Assembly: GCA_035539855.1 (NCBI GenBank)
Contig: DATLHO010000198.1
Span: 1-10,591 of the forward strand
DNA: 10,591 bases
Reading direction: 5' to 3'
Source of the DNA: DATLHO01 sp035539855
GTDB lineage: Bacteria; Bacteroidota; Ignavibacteria; OLB7
The translations under genes and the position numbers were made by a program. Below the pieces are notes generated by a model. That model saw only the letters and a list, made by a program, of their open reading frames with translations. It was not told the origin of the DNA and ran no database searches. Positions 1-7,442 of this stretch are shown one piece after another. Positions within the stretch are counted from its first letter, which is position 1; every line of letters begins with the position of its first letter.

Positions 1-335
1 CGCGCGAAGCCCATGATGACCAGCATCACGCCGGCCATCATCGTCGCGATCGTCAATCCCGCGACGCCGTACTTCTCGACGATGCCGTAGACGATCACGA
101 CGAATGCGCCGGTCGGTCCACCGATCGAAACGCGGCTGCCGCCGAGCGCGGAGATAAGGAAGCCGGCGATGACCGCAGTGACGAGTCCCTTCTCCGGCGA
201 GACGCCGGAGGCGATACCGAAGGCGATCGCCAGCGGCAACGCCACGATGCCGACGATGAGGCCGGCGGCGAGATCGTCGAGGAACTGGCGGCGGGTGTAG
301 CCGCGGAGCGTCGTCAGGAGCTTGGGCGTGTACAC
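1..335 (-). CDS. SulP-family anion permease, N-terminal part (cut by window edge)
   Basis: This is the first ~111 residues of an inner-membrane SulP transporter (sulfate, bicarbonate or another inorganic anion). The minus-strand translation shows the conserved entry to the membrane domain: a YTRRQFLDDLAAG segment, a first membrane helix around LIVGIVALPLAIAFGIASG, then GLVTAVIAGFLISALGG, and the family signature SIGGPTGAFVVIVYGIV. A further hydrophobic helix follows before the edge. The start is taken as GTG at 335-333, just before YTPKLLTTLRGYT, where SulP proteins usually begin. The frame stays open upstream without another ATG or GTG close by, and no clear Shine-Dalgarno is visible, so the start is moderately uncertain. 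The C-terminal STAS domain, if present, lies outside the window, so the substrate cannot be read. The gene is divergent from the secreted-protein gene starting at 523, with a 187-nt gap. Confidence 0.88.
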   Translation of the reverse strand, partial: MYTPKLLTTLRGYTRRQFLDDLAAGLIVGIVALPLAIAFGIASGVSPEKGLVTAVIAGFLISALGGSRVSIGGPTGAFVVIVYGIVEKYGVAGLTIATMMAGVMLVIMGFA

Positions 336-522
336 AGCGAGTATTGAATCGAGGTAGGCCCGTACGGTACGGATTGCACGAGGGATAATCCAGCCGGCGG
401 CGTCGATCTTACCCGAAAATACCGTTGTAACAGAAGTTCGGTCGACTGCAGGTCGCCGGCGGCACGTGCGCCGAGCGTGTCGCCGATTTGCTTATCGTTG
501 TCGTGACCAACCCCTGACAATC

Positions 523-2064
523 ATGAGCCCCTCATCACTCGCCCGCCGCGCCTCGCTCGTCTGCACGTCCATCGTTCTTCTCATCCTCGCCGCCACCGGC
601 GCGCACGCTCAGCCGCGCTATTCGGCCGGCATGTATACATGGCTGACCAAGGTCGGCGATACGGTCACGGTTCAATGGGTCACCGACGGTGAAGCGGGCG
701 ATGCAGCGACCCTCGAGTATTCGACCGACAGCATGCGAACGTGGGCGCTCGTGAGTTCTCTCCCGTACCAGGGCTTCGGCAACCACCGGTGGGTCGTTCC
801 GGACGACACCACACGTTCCGCGTTCTTTCGCATCGCGGTCCGCGGCGTGACCATGGCTGTGAGCTACCGGTTCCTCATCAGTCGTGAACAGTTCGTGTTT
901 CGACTGACGCTCGAGCCTCCGATCGTCGTCACCGACTCGACGGTGGACGTCGTCTGGTTCAACGACGTGATTCCCGGAGGGACGTACTTCCTCGATTACT
1001 CGACCGACAGTATCGAGTGGCACTTGATTGCGGGTCGTGCGATTTTCAAAGGCGAGTTGCGATACTCCTGGACCGTGCCACGCGACCCCGCACCGCGCGT
1101 ACGCGTGCGCCTGCGGTGGGACGGTGAGTTGGCCCCACGCCCGGTACGCGGCATGACCGAGGCCTTCGAGATTCTCGGACGAGCCCCGGCATCGATCCGC
1201 GTTGCAGCCGCCTCGATCGCGCCCACGTATTACTTCGGCGACACGGCGACGGTGATCTGGTCAACGCTCTATCCTGACGAGCTCAGCGACTCGGTCGTCG
1301 TCGAATACGCCCGGACGCGCGGCGCATCGTGGGAGCACATTGCCACGCGCTCCTCGGCCAGTTCGCCCGACTCGGTTCGCTGGGGCGTACCGTCGGAGGC
1401 GACGACCTCGGGACAGATCCGCGTGCGAACGTCCGACGGCTCGGTCTTCGACACGACGCGCGCGACGCTGACGATCCGTCCCCAGCCGTACCTGCGACTG
1501 GTGCGTCCGAATGGCGGCGAGAGCTTCTACGAGGATTCGCTCGTTTGGGTGGTCTGGGATGCGATGAGTCTCGACGGTCAATACAACGTGGAGTTCTCGA
1601 TCGACACCGGGAGCACATGGAGTTCGATCGTAGCGGGGCGTGTCGCACTCGATGGACTCGACTCGGTCGCCTGGAGCATTCCGCCGACGCCGTCGGCCGG
1701 TGTCCTGATCAGGATCTCGCATGATGAAGGAACGTTCAACGACACGAGCGACGGATCGTTTGCGATTCTGCTGATGCCGACGTCGGTGTTCGCGGATGTC
1801 AACGCGAGTACCGAAACGTCGCTCGCGCCGAACCCCACCGTTGCCGGCCGGATGATCGCACGATGGACCCAGCTGCGGCCCGGCGCTGCGACGCTGCGCC
1901 TGTACGCCTCGGACGGCTCCCTCGTGCGCACGATCGATCTCGGCGACATGGAGACGGGTCTCAACACGCGATCGATTGACCTGGGCCACGTGTCAAGCGG
2001 ATGGTATCGCTTCGAAGTGGTGTCGCCAGGAGAATCCGGCGGCGGAACTGTGATCGTGCATTGA
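523..2064 (+). CDS. Secreted four-domain beta-sandwich repeat protein with T9SS sorting domain
   Basis: A 513-residue secreted protein of unknown specific function, probably displayed on the cell surface or released. A signal peptide occupies residues 1-29 (basic n-region, hydrophobic core SIVLLILAATG, AHA cleavage site). Four related domains of about 95 residues follow (about 31-120, 121-218, 219-318, 319-417). Each carries a hydrophobic-W strand, an EYSTDS..TW-type strand, a W.VP turn and a closing R(I/V)RV-type strand. The last has the LVRPNGGES opening typical of Kre9/KNH-like Ig-fold repeats. Residues about 430-513 match a type A T9SS sorting domain: LAPNPT, a LRLYASDGSLV strand, a SGWYRFEVV strand and a hydrophobic tail. 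ATG 523 is preferred over GTG 466 because it places the signal peptide at the N-terminus. No Shine-Dalgarno is evident. It is the only intact member of the three-gene family here; its end converges on the phosphorylase gene across 77 nt. Confidence 0.87.
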   Translation: MSPSSLARRASLVCTSIVLLILAATGAHAQPRYSAGMYTWLTKVGDTVTVQWVTDGEAGDAATLEYSTDSMRTWALVSSLPYQGFGNHRWVVPDDTTRSAFFRIAVRGVTMAVSYRFLISREQFVFRLTLEPPIVVTDSTVDVVWFNDVIPGGTYFLDYSTDSIEWHLIAGRAIFKGELRYSWTVPRDPAPRVRVRLRWDGELAPRPVRGMTEAFEILGRAPASIRVAAASIAPTYYFGDTATVIWSTLYPDELSDSVVVEYARTRGASWEHIATRSSASSPDSVRWGVPSEATTSGQIRVRTSDGSVFDTTRATLTIRPQPYLRLVRPNGGESFYEDSLVWVVWDAMSLDGQYNVEFSIDTGSTWSSIVAGRVALDGLDSVAWSIPPTPSAGVLIRISHDEGTFNDTSDGSFAILLMPTSVFADVNASTETSLAPNPTVAGRMIARWTQLRPGAATLRLYASDGSLVRTIDLGDMETGLNTRSIDLGHVSSGWYRFEVVSPGESGGGTVIVH

Positions 2065-2141
2065 GTGGCGGCCTCGTGGTGCATGCCCGCGGATGTGCCG
2101 GGTGCGCTCACTGTCTCCATACGCGAAGCCGCAGAAGCAAG

Positions 2142-2921
2142 TCAACCCTGGTCCGCAGCCAATGCGGCCTCGATCGCGAGTCGCATGGCACGCTTCGCGC
2201 GAGCACCGGCGACGACGACGTCGGCATGGTCGAGCGCCTGGCGCGCGGTATCCGAGAGCGTGTTCGTTATCAGCGAGAACGCCGTGACACGCCGCCCGAG
2301 GCGGCGCGCCGCGACGATCTCCGGCGCCGTCGACATGCCGACGGCATCGGCACCCATGAGTCGGAGCATCCGGATCTCCGCGCGCGTCTCGTAGCTCGGT
2401 CCGAGCACGGCGGCATACGTGCCCTGTTCGAGGCGCAGGCCGCGGTCGAGAGCGGCAGCGGTGACCGTGCGCAACCATGCACGATCGAAGGCCGGCGGCG
2501 ACGGCGAGGCAACGTCGGCGTCGATGCGCAGGCTACCGTGCAAGAGCGGTGAACGGGAGCCGAGCAGCAGCGCGCTCAGTCCGTCGATGAGCATGATGTC
2601 GCCGACGCTCAGCCCCGGATTGAGTCCTCCAGCCGCGTTCGTGATGACCACGTGCGCCGCACCATGCGAGGCGGCGAGCTCGACCGTCGATGCCGCATCC
2701 GCTGGCGTGATCCCCTCATACAGGTGGCGCCGACCCAATGCCACGAGGACGCGCCGCCCGCCCGGGCGCCAGAGCGCCAGGCGGCCGTAGTGCCCAACCA
2801 CCGTGCTGGCGATCTCGCCCACCGTCTCGAGCTCGCCATCGTCGAAGGCGCCGGATAGTCCGGAGCCAACAATGACGGCGGCGTCGATCGTCGTCGACGA
2901 GAACAACCCCGATGAGATCAT
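2142..2921 (-). CDS. punA: Purine nucleoside phosphorylase, trimeric (type II) class
   Basis: A cytoplasmic enzyme expected to split inosine or guanosine (and the deoxy forms) with phosphate, giving free base and (deoxy)ribose-1-phosphate in purine salvage. The 259-residue protein has the class motifs in order: GSGLSG (19-24), GHYGRL with His44, GRRHLYEG (63-70), NAAGGLN (95-101), GPSYETRAE (174-182, base-binding Glu178), VGMST (194-198) and LITN (217-220). His232 lies in the ribose-site position. Asn220 in LITN favours 6-oxopurines and argues against methylthioadenosine phosphorylase, which has Asp there. All expected phosphate- and base-contact residues are present, so it looks active. The start is taken as ATG at 2921, giving near-normal family length. 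The frame opens further to 3113, but that stretch does not resemble the family and would overlap the divergent gene at 2955. No other salvage genes are nearby. Confidence 0.92.
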   Translation of the reverse strand: MISSGLFSSTTIDAAVIVGSGLSGAFDDGELETVGEIASTVVGHYGRLALWRPGGRRVLVALGRRHLYEGITPADAASTVELAASHGAAHVVITNAAGGLNPGLSVGDIMLIDGLSALLLGSRSPLLHGSLRIDADVASPSPPAFDRAWLRTVTAAALDRGLRLEQGTYAAVLGPSYETRAEIRMLRLMGADAVGMSTAPEIVAARRLGRRVTAFSLITNTLSDTARQALDHADVVVAGARAKRAMRLAIEAALAADQG

Positions 2922-2927
2922 TCGGAT

Positions 2928-2943
2928 TTCGTTGGGTAACGAA
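2928..2943. promoter_or_regulatory. Inverted repeat in a very short divergent intergenic region
   Basis: A perfect 6-bp inverted repeat, TTCGTT-GGGT-AACGAA, lies between the phosphorylase start (2921, minus) and the secreted-protein start (2955, plus). A second nested pair, CATTCG (2919-2924) and CGAATG (2940-2945), is centred at almost the same place, so each strand carries CGAATG. Only 33 nt separate the two chosen starts, so at least one promoter must reach into the opposing gene. The dyad could be an operator or a 5' hairpin. Short dyads arise by chance, so this is a weak call. Confidence 0.3.
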
Positions 2944-2944
2944 T

Positions 2945-2948
2945 GGAG
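2945..2948 (+). promoter_or_regulatory. GGAG ribosome binding site deciding the start at 2955
   Basis: GGAG is placed 6 nt before ATG 2955. This supports 2955 rather than the in-frame ATG at 2943, whose own coding bases contain this motif. It is the only convincing Shine-Dalgarno-like site seen for the plus-strand genes of this window. Confidence 0.5.
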
Positions 2949-2954
2949 ACGCTC

Positions 2955-4025
2955 ATGAATATCCGGACACACGTGCCGTCGGAGTGGCGCGCGGCCACGC
3001 TGGTGCTGATTCTCGGTCTCCTCGCCGCAGACGTCGCCGTGGCGCAGGAGTACCTGTACATCGATGTCCCTGGACAGGTGAAGGTCGGGACGACTGAATG
3101 GGTCGTCTATCATTCCGAGGGATACTCGGGCACATTCCTGTTCGAGTATTCGACCGACGGGGCGGTCTGGAAACGGATCGATATCGTCGAGGCACGCGAC
3201 GGAGTGAGCCAGTGGCTGTCGTGGACCGTCCCCAACGATACGTCCTCGAACGCAGTCATCCGGATCGTCTCCAATGATACCGTATGTGCCATCTCCTCCC
3301 CCTTCTCGATCGTCACCCGGTATCGACCGCTCGTTGAGATCACCCGCGCCCCGCAGATCCTTTACGGTGGATCGCGGGCAATCATCGAGTGGTCGCTGTT
3401 GTACGCCCAGGACTTCGCCGGGCGCGTCGTGGTCGAACTCTCACTCGATGCCGGCGCGACGTGGCGTGCGATCGACAGCGTCGTATCGAGATCACCGTTC
3501 GACTCCCTCTCGTTTACTGTACCGAACGATACGACCTCACGCGGTATGATCCGCCTTCGGACCGACGATTGGGCGTCGCTTGACACTACGAGCTCGTCGC
3601 TGAAGATCCGCTGGCAGCCAGCCATTATTCTCCTCAGTCCCAATGGCGGTGAGGTCCTGGCCATCGAATCCACGGTGACCATCCTCTGGGAATCGCGCAG
3701 CATCAACGGTCACCTCACGCTCGAGTACTCTGTCGACAGTGGAGCCTACTGGTTTGCGATCGAAGCCCGCCGCAACGTGCGCGAGGGCATCGACTCCCTT
3801 GCATGGCTGGTCCCGGCGCCGCCGACCAACGGAGCGCTCCTACGCATTCTGCATGAAGAAGGCACGGTCGCAGACACCAGCGACGGCGCGATACGAATCA
3901 TCAACCCGACCTCCGACGCGCCGGATGAGGCACACGAGCTTCCCTCGCGGATGGACCTGACAGACGCCACCGTGATCGGCTCGGCACGTCGTCGAGCGAT
4001 GACCGCGCCTGCTGGAAGTCACTAG
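2955..4025 (+). CDS. Secreted three-domain beta-sandwich repeat protein lacking a sorting domain
   Basis: A 356-residue paralogue of the protein at 523-2064. The signal peptide covers residues 1-30 (hydrophobic TLVLILGLLAA, AVA cleavage site). Three repeats follow, about 32-120, 121-219 and 220-316, with LFEYSTDGAVW, VELSLDAGATW and LEYSVDSGAYW strands; the last domain opens with LLSPNGGEV. After the final strand (DGAIRIINPTS) comes a short charged tail, ending GSARRRAMTAPAGSH. It has none of the T9SS sorting features found in gene 1 (LAPNP, LY..DG, SGWYRFEVV). Only 59 nt separate the stop from the next gene, so no sorting domain is hidden in another frame. Unless another route exists, the product would cross the inner membrane but not be recognised by T9SS. 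ATG 2955 is chosen for its GGAG; ATG 2943 is an in-frame alternative. Its natural ligand or role is unknown. Confidence 0.82.
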   Translation: MNIRTHVPSEWRAATLVLILGLLAADVAVAQEYLYIDVPGQVKVGTTEWVVYHSEGYSGTFLFEYSTDGAVWKRIDIVEARDGVSQWLSWTVPNDTSSNAVIRIVSNDTVCAISSPFSIVTRYRPLVEITRAPQILYGGSRAIIEWSLLYAQDFAGRVVVELSLDAGATWRAIDSVVSRSPFDSLSFTVPNDTTSRGMIRLRTDDWASLDTTSSSLKIRWQPAIILLSPNGGEVLAIESTVTILWESRSINGHLTLEYSVDSGAYWFAIEARRNVREGIDSLAWLVPAPPTNGALLRILHEEGTVADTSDGAIRIINPTSDAPDEAHELPSRMDLTDATVIGSARRRAMTAPAGSH

Positions 4026-4060
4026 TTTGCCGTCCGCCGGTTCGTCGTGATTCACTAGTT
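4019..4060 (+). repeat. Pair of 9-bp direct repeats TCACTAGTT
   Basis: TCACTAGTT occurs at 4019-4027 and again at 4052-4060. The first copy contains the TAG stop of the gene ending at 4025; the second lies in the 59-nt gap before the next gene. Each copy includes the palindrome ACTAGT, unusual in such GC-rich DNA. It may be a small duplication or a trace of the rearrangement that removed the sorting domain of the upstream gene, but it is short enough to be chance. Confidence 0.35.
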
Positions 4061-4084
4061 CTTTCAAACCAATTCGCCCCAGTC

Positions 4085-5117
4085 ATGGACTCTACCGACG
4101 CCCGTTCCCCCAGAGCGTTCACCCGATCCGCGGCGCGCCGCCTCGCGCTGTTGATGCTCTTCGTGCTCGCCGGCACCGGAGCCGCGCACGCGCAGCGATC
4201 ACTCAGCATGTTGATACCGACCTCTCACTTCGTGATTGACCGGACCTACACGCTTCTGCTCTTCAAACAGGGGTACACCGAGGGGCGGATCCGGCTCGAG
4301 TATTCCGTCGACAGCATGCGCACCTGGAAACTCGTCGATACGCTCGACCCGGCGACGATCGGCTCGATCCAGTTTCCGTGGCTCGTTCCCGATGACAGCA
4401 CCGCAACCGGCGTGCTGCGCGTGACGGTCAACGACACGATGCGGGCGCGCTCGGCGCTCTTCACGATCGGTCGCACACCGATCCCGATGCTTCGCGCCTA
4501 CTCGCCGCAGTCTGGCTCGACCGTCTATGCCGGCACCGAGACGACGATCATGTGGTATTCCGAGAACATCTCCGGCATGATCGTGGTCGAGTACTCGCTC
4601 GACAGCGGCGCCGTCTGGGCGTCAATCGAGTATGTCACCGCGCGCAATGGGACCGACTCGCTCGTCTGGACCGTTCCGCACGTTAGCAGCAGCCGAGCCC
4701 GTGTGCGCGTTCGAACGTATTGGGCAGGTGCCCGCGCACATCTCGAACGCCGTTCGCCTGCGAATCGAACAAGAGGACGGATTGGACGAGGACGAATCCG
4801 ACGGCACCTTCCGGATCGTCGCGAAGCCGTCCGGCGTGCGCGACGAAGCGACGGCCATGCTCAGCAACGCCGACGTGAGGCCGAACCCCGTGCGCGACCT
4901 CGGCGATTTGCGATGGACGCAAACGCAGACCGGCGGCGCGCGCATACGACTCTACGACCTCACAGGCGCGACCGTGTACGAGTCGCGCGTTGCCATCGAC
5001 GCTCCAGGCCAGCAACACGTCGTACTCGACCTGCGGTCACTATCGGCAGGCAGCTACCACTACGAAATCGAAGCCGGCCGCAAATCAATCACCGGTCCAA
5101 TCATCCTACAACGCTGA
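4085..5117 (+). pseudogene. Frameshifted secreted repeat protein with T9SS sorting domain
   Basis: Third paralogue of the cluster, in two frames. The first frame starts at ATG 4085 with a signal peptide (residues 1-36, LALLMLFVLAGTG, AHA cleavage site). Two repeat domains follow: about 38-128 with LEYSVDSMRTW, and about 130-211 with VEYSLDSGAVW and WTVP. It reads sensibly to about residue 213 (4721) and then turns into arginine-rich, low-complexity translation, with a chance stop at 5141-5143. One base forward, the other frame reads from about 4728: VPAHISNAVRLRI, then SDGTFRIVA, which matches the end of the last domain in genes 1 and 2. A complete sorting domain follows (VRPNPV, IRLYDLTGATV, LSAGSYHYEIEAG), stopping at 5115-5117. 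Relative to the paralogues about 80 residues are missing at the junction. GCAG at 4724-4727 holds the extra base. No slippery sequence is seen, so a mutation or assembly error is likelier than programmed frameshifting. Confidence 0.75.
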
Positions 5118-5422
5118 AGCGCCCAGCACCCGAGCGTCCGTAAGAGCCCAATCCGCACGACCTGCTCGCCGCCAGCACACCGCGCGACCCGTGAAAACCG
5201 AGGCGGCGTCGGTCGACGCGACTCGAGCCGAGATATGACGCAACGCATCGACAGATGCTCAGCCACTGGAGACCCGTCCATATGTTCGCCGATCTCCGGG
5301 CACTTCAAGCCCTCATTTCCTTGCACGTCTTCGCCGCGTTGCCGTAATTCGTCCTGTCTGCTGAGCTCTCGCTTCGATATCCTGATCCCCATCCCTCGAT
5401 TCATTTCCAAACCTACCTGTCG
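5118..5422. other. Gap of 305 nt with no supported gene
   Basis: Nothing coding is convincing here: the open frames on both strands give composition-driven translations without recognisable motifs. A small hairpin, GCGTC-GGTC-GACGC at 5206-5219, has no following T-run and is not called a terminator. The last ~130 nt are less GC-rich than the surroundings and would be the natural place for the promoter of the TPR-HTH gene at 5423. No clear -35/-10 or Bacteroidota-type TTTG/TANNTTTG pair was found. Confidence 0.5.
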
Positions 5423-7348
5423 ATGCAGTTCCGATCGAATGTCGCTGCGTCCGACTCAAGAAAGAGCGACGAGATCCGTTTCGATCGCGAGCTTTCGCGC
5501 GCGGAGTGGTGTGTCGAACGCATCCCGCGCGAGGCAGTCGAACGCGCGAGCGGCTGTGTCGGCCTTGCCGAGCAGAACAGCGACGATCCCGCTCGTGCGC
5601 GTGCATTGCTCGTGAGTGCGACGGCCCATCTCCACCTTTCCAACTACGCCGTCGCGCGCGACGAATTCGAGACCGCCCGAAAGATTTTCGAGGCGCACGG
5701 CGACGCCCGTGGCGTTGCGCGTGCGATCGCAGGTTTTGGGAATGCGTGCTGGTGCGCCTGCGGATATGCTGAAGCACACGAGAATCAAAAGGTGGCGCTT
5801 TCGATGTTCGAGGCTCTCGAGGACGCTTACGGCATCGCGCTGTGCACCGTTCTCATAGGACGGACGCTGGTCGACCTCGGCCATCTGCAGGCTGCGCGCG
5901 AGACGGTCGACGTCGCGCTCGAGCTCAGTCAAGAGCTCGACGATTGTTATGTCAGGATGCGCGCCCTCGGCCTGGCTGCCCGTGTTCAGTCCGAGCTCGG
6001 CAACCGGCAGCGTTCGCTCGAGCTCGATCGAGCGGCACTTGCCCTGGCGGAGGAAAACGACTTCCGAGTCGAAGTCCTGCGACACGTAATGAACTCCGGC
6101 GACGATTACCAGGGCCTCGGCCGCTACGATGAAGCAATGGTTGCGCACCAGCGTGCGGTCGTCATGGCGCAGGAGCTTGGCTGCCGCCGGTTCGAGTCCA
6201 TCGCGACAGGTAATATTGCCGACCTCTTCCGTGAGCTCGGCGACCATGAAAGAGCCTTGCGCTACTTCTGGGTGGCAGCCCGAATCTCGCAGGAGATCGG
6301 CTGCCCGTGCGGCGCCGCGTTCTACGCCGGGGAGATCGGACGACTCTACGAGGAGATCGACGAGCTCGGTATGGCTCTGGCGCATTTCGAGTCGGAAATG
6401 GCGCAGGGAGACGACCGCCGCTCGAACGTCGCGCAGCACACAGGAGACATCGGGGTAGTTCACTTTCGTCTTGGCGACTACAGTGGGGCGCTTGCACGCT
6501 ACGAGTCTGCGCTGGCGACCTGCGAGCAGATCGGCGAACAGACACGCATCGCGCTCTGGCTCGGGCGGATCGGCCAGCTCTATTCGACTCGGGCATTCAA
6601 TGGGTACTCACCCAAAAGGGCAGAGGATTGTTTTGCGCGGGCGATGACGATCTCAAGCGAACACGGCTTCAGCAGCCACGTCGCCCAGATCCATCGATGG
6701 CTCGCACAGCTCAATGAAGACGAAGAGCGCTATCGCGAAGCGTATGAGCACCTGAAGCAGCACCTAGCGATTCGAGAGGAGATCAAGAGCCATGAGGCGC
6801 ATCGGCTCGCACAGCAGTTCGAGCATCGACAGAGGATCGCAGAGGTTGAGCGACAGCACGTGATCCAGCAGGCCGAGGCGCAGGCTGCCGCGGCACGCGC
6901 GGAGCTCCTGGAAGAACGGCTCACCCGCCAACAGCAGGAACTTGCGATGACCGCACTTAGCCTGGCGCGACAGACGGATTTGCTTGCGCGCTTTCGCAAT
7001 GAGCTGCGCGCGATAATCGCTTCGACTATTAGCAACGATCCGACCGTGCGCGCGGTCCGAGAAAAGCTCAAGGAGCTCCCCTGCGAGTCGATCGACTGGA
7101 CACGCTTCGAGGCAGAGTTCCAGCAGACGTTTCCAGAGTTCCGCGGGAGGCTCCTCGAGCGCCACCCCTCGTTGTCGAAGACCGAAGTGAAGATTTGCTC
7201 TCTCCTGAAGCTGCGTTTGACAACGATGGACATAGCGCAATTGCTATGCGCTTCCGACCGAAGCATCGACTGGCATCGCTCGAACATCCGCAAGAAGCTC
7301 GGCCTGCAACCGCGGGACGATCTCTCTGAGGCGATGCAGAGGATCTAG
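5423..7348 (+). CDS. TPR-repeat protein with coiled coil and LuxR-like C-terminal HTH (putative transcription regulator)
   Basis: A 641-residue, apparently cytoplasmic regulator with no signal peptide or membrane segment. Residues about 55-450 form a run of tetratricopeptide repeats, seen as recurring units such as LGRYDEAMVAHQRAVVMAQE (231-250), LGDHERALRYFWVAARISQE (272-291) and LGDYSGALARYESALATCEQ (350-369). A charged, Gln/Glu/Ala-rich probable coiled coil spans about 455-525. Residues about 580-630 form a GerE/LuxR-like helix-turn-helix: LSKTEVKICSLLKL, then MDIAQLLCAS, then DRSIDWHRSNIRKKLGL as recognition helix. This TPR-coil-HTH layout is common in Bacteroidota-type genomes, where the TPR region probably senses a protein or peptide partner. 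There is no receiver or kinase domain. It carries 15 cysteines, including a CWCAC cluster (109-113) and CPC (294-296). The start is the only ATG fitting the repeat architecture. It lies in the same direction as the secreted-protein cluster, 305 nt downstream; a regulatory link is only inference. Confidence 0.87.
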   Translation: MQFRSNVAASDSRKSDEIRFDRELSRAEWCVERIPREAVERASGCVGLAEQNSDDPARARALLVSATAHLHLSNYAVARDEFETARKIFEAHGDARGVARAIAGFGNACWCACGYAEAHENQKVALSMFEALEDAYGIALCTVLIGRTLVDLGHLQAARETVDVALELSQELDDCYVRMRALGLAARVQSELGNRQRSLELDRAALALAEENDFRVEVLRHVMNSGDDYQGLGRYDEAMVAHQRAVVMAQELGCRRFESIATGNIADLFRELGDHERALRYFWVAARISQEIGCPCGAAFYAGEIGRLYEEIDELGMALAHFESEMAQGDDRRSNVAQHTGDIGVVHFRLGDYSGALARYESALATCEQIGEQTRIALWLGRIGQLYSTRAFNGYSPKRAEDCFARAMTISSEHGFSSHVAQIHRWLAQLNEDEERYREAYEHLKQHLAIREEIKSHEAHRLAQQFEHRQRIAEVERQHVIQQAEAQAAAARAELLEERLTRQQQELAMTALSLARQTDLLARFRNELRAIIASTISNDPTVRAVREKLKELPCESIDWTRFEAEFQQTFPEFRGRLLERHPSLSKTEVKICSLLKLRLTTMDIAQLLCASDRSIDWHRSNIRKKLGLQPRDDLSEAMQRI

Positions 7349-7442
7349 CCTCGGAGCGGCTCGACTCCACGCGAACGCCGCGTGCGTCCGGGGCGGAGGC
7401 TCGCAGTTGCCTCCACACCCGGACGACAACGGGCCGGATCTG

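Noticed and set aside
466..522. Upstream GTG start for the first secreted protein
   Set aside because: It would add 19 Arg/Cys-rich residues before an otherwise standard signal peptide; ATG 523 gives a normal n-region.
2065..2141. Terminator in the convergent gap between gene 1 and the phosphorylase
   Set aside because: Only short imperfect stems and no T-run on either strand were found; there is no supportable intrinsic terminator here.
2922..3113. N-terminal extension of the phosphorylase to ATG 3113
   Set aside because: The extra 64 residues match nothing in the family, would overlap the divergent gene by more than 150 nt, and the protein from 2921 already has the expected length and first motif spacing.
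4715..4735. Programmed +1 ribosomal frameshift in the third secreted protein
   Set aside because: There is no slippery run, stop codon at the shift point or upstream Shine-Dalgarno-like stimulator. The missing ~80 residues at the same point are better explained by a deletion.
5321..5352. Bacteroidota-type promoter (TTG ... TAATTCGT) upstream of the TPR-HTH gene
   Set aside because: The spacing is roughly right, but the -7 element matches TANNTTTG at too few positions to be called.
5060..5410. Minus-strand 116-codon open frame overlapping the end of gene 3 and the following gap
   Set aside because: It overlaps the preserved sorting-domain frame, has no recognisable motif, and reads like compositional noise.
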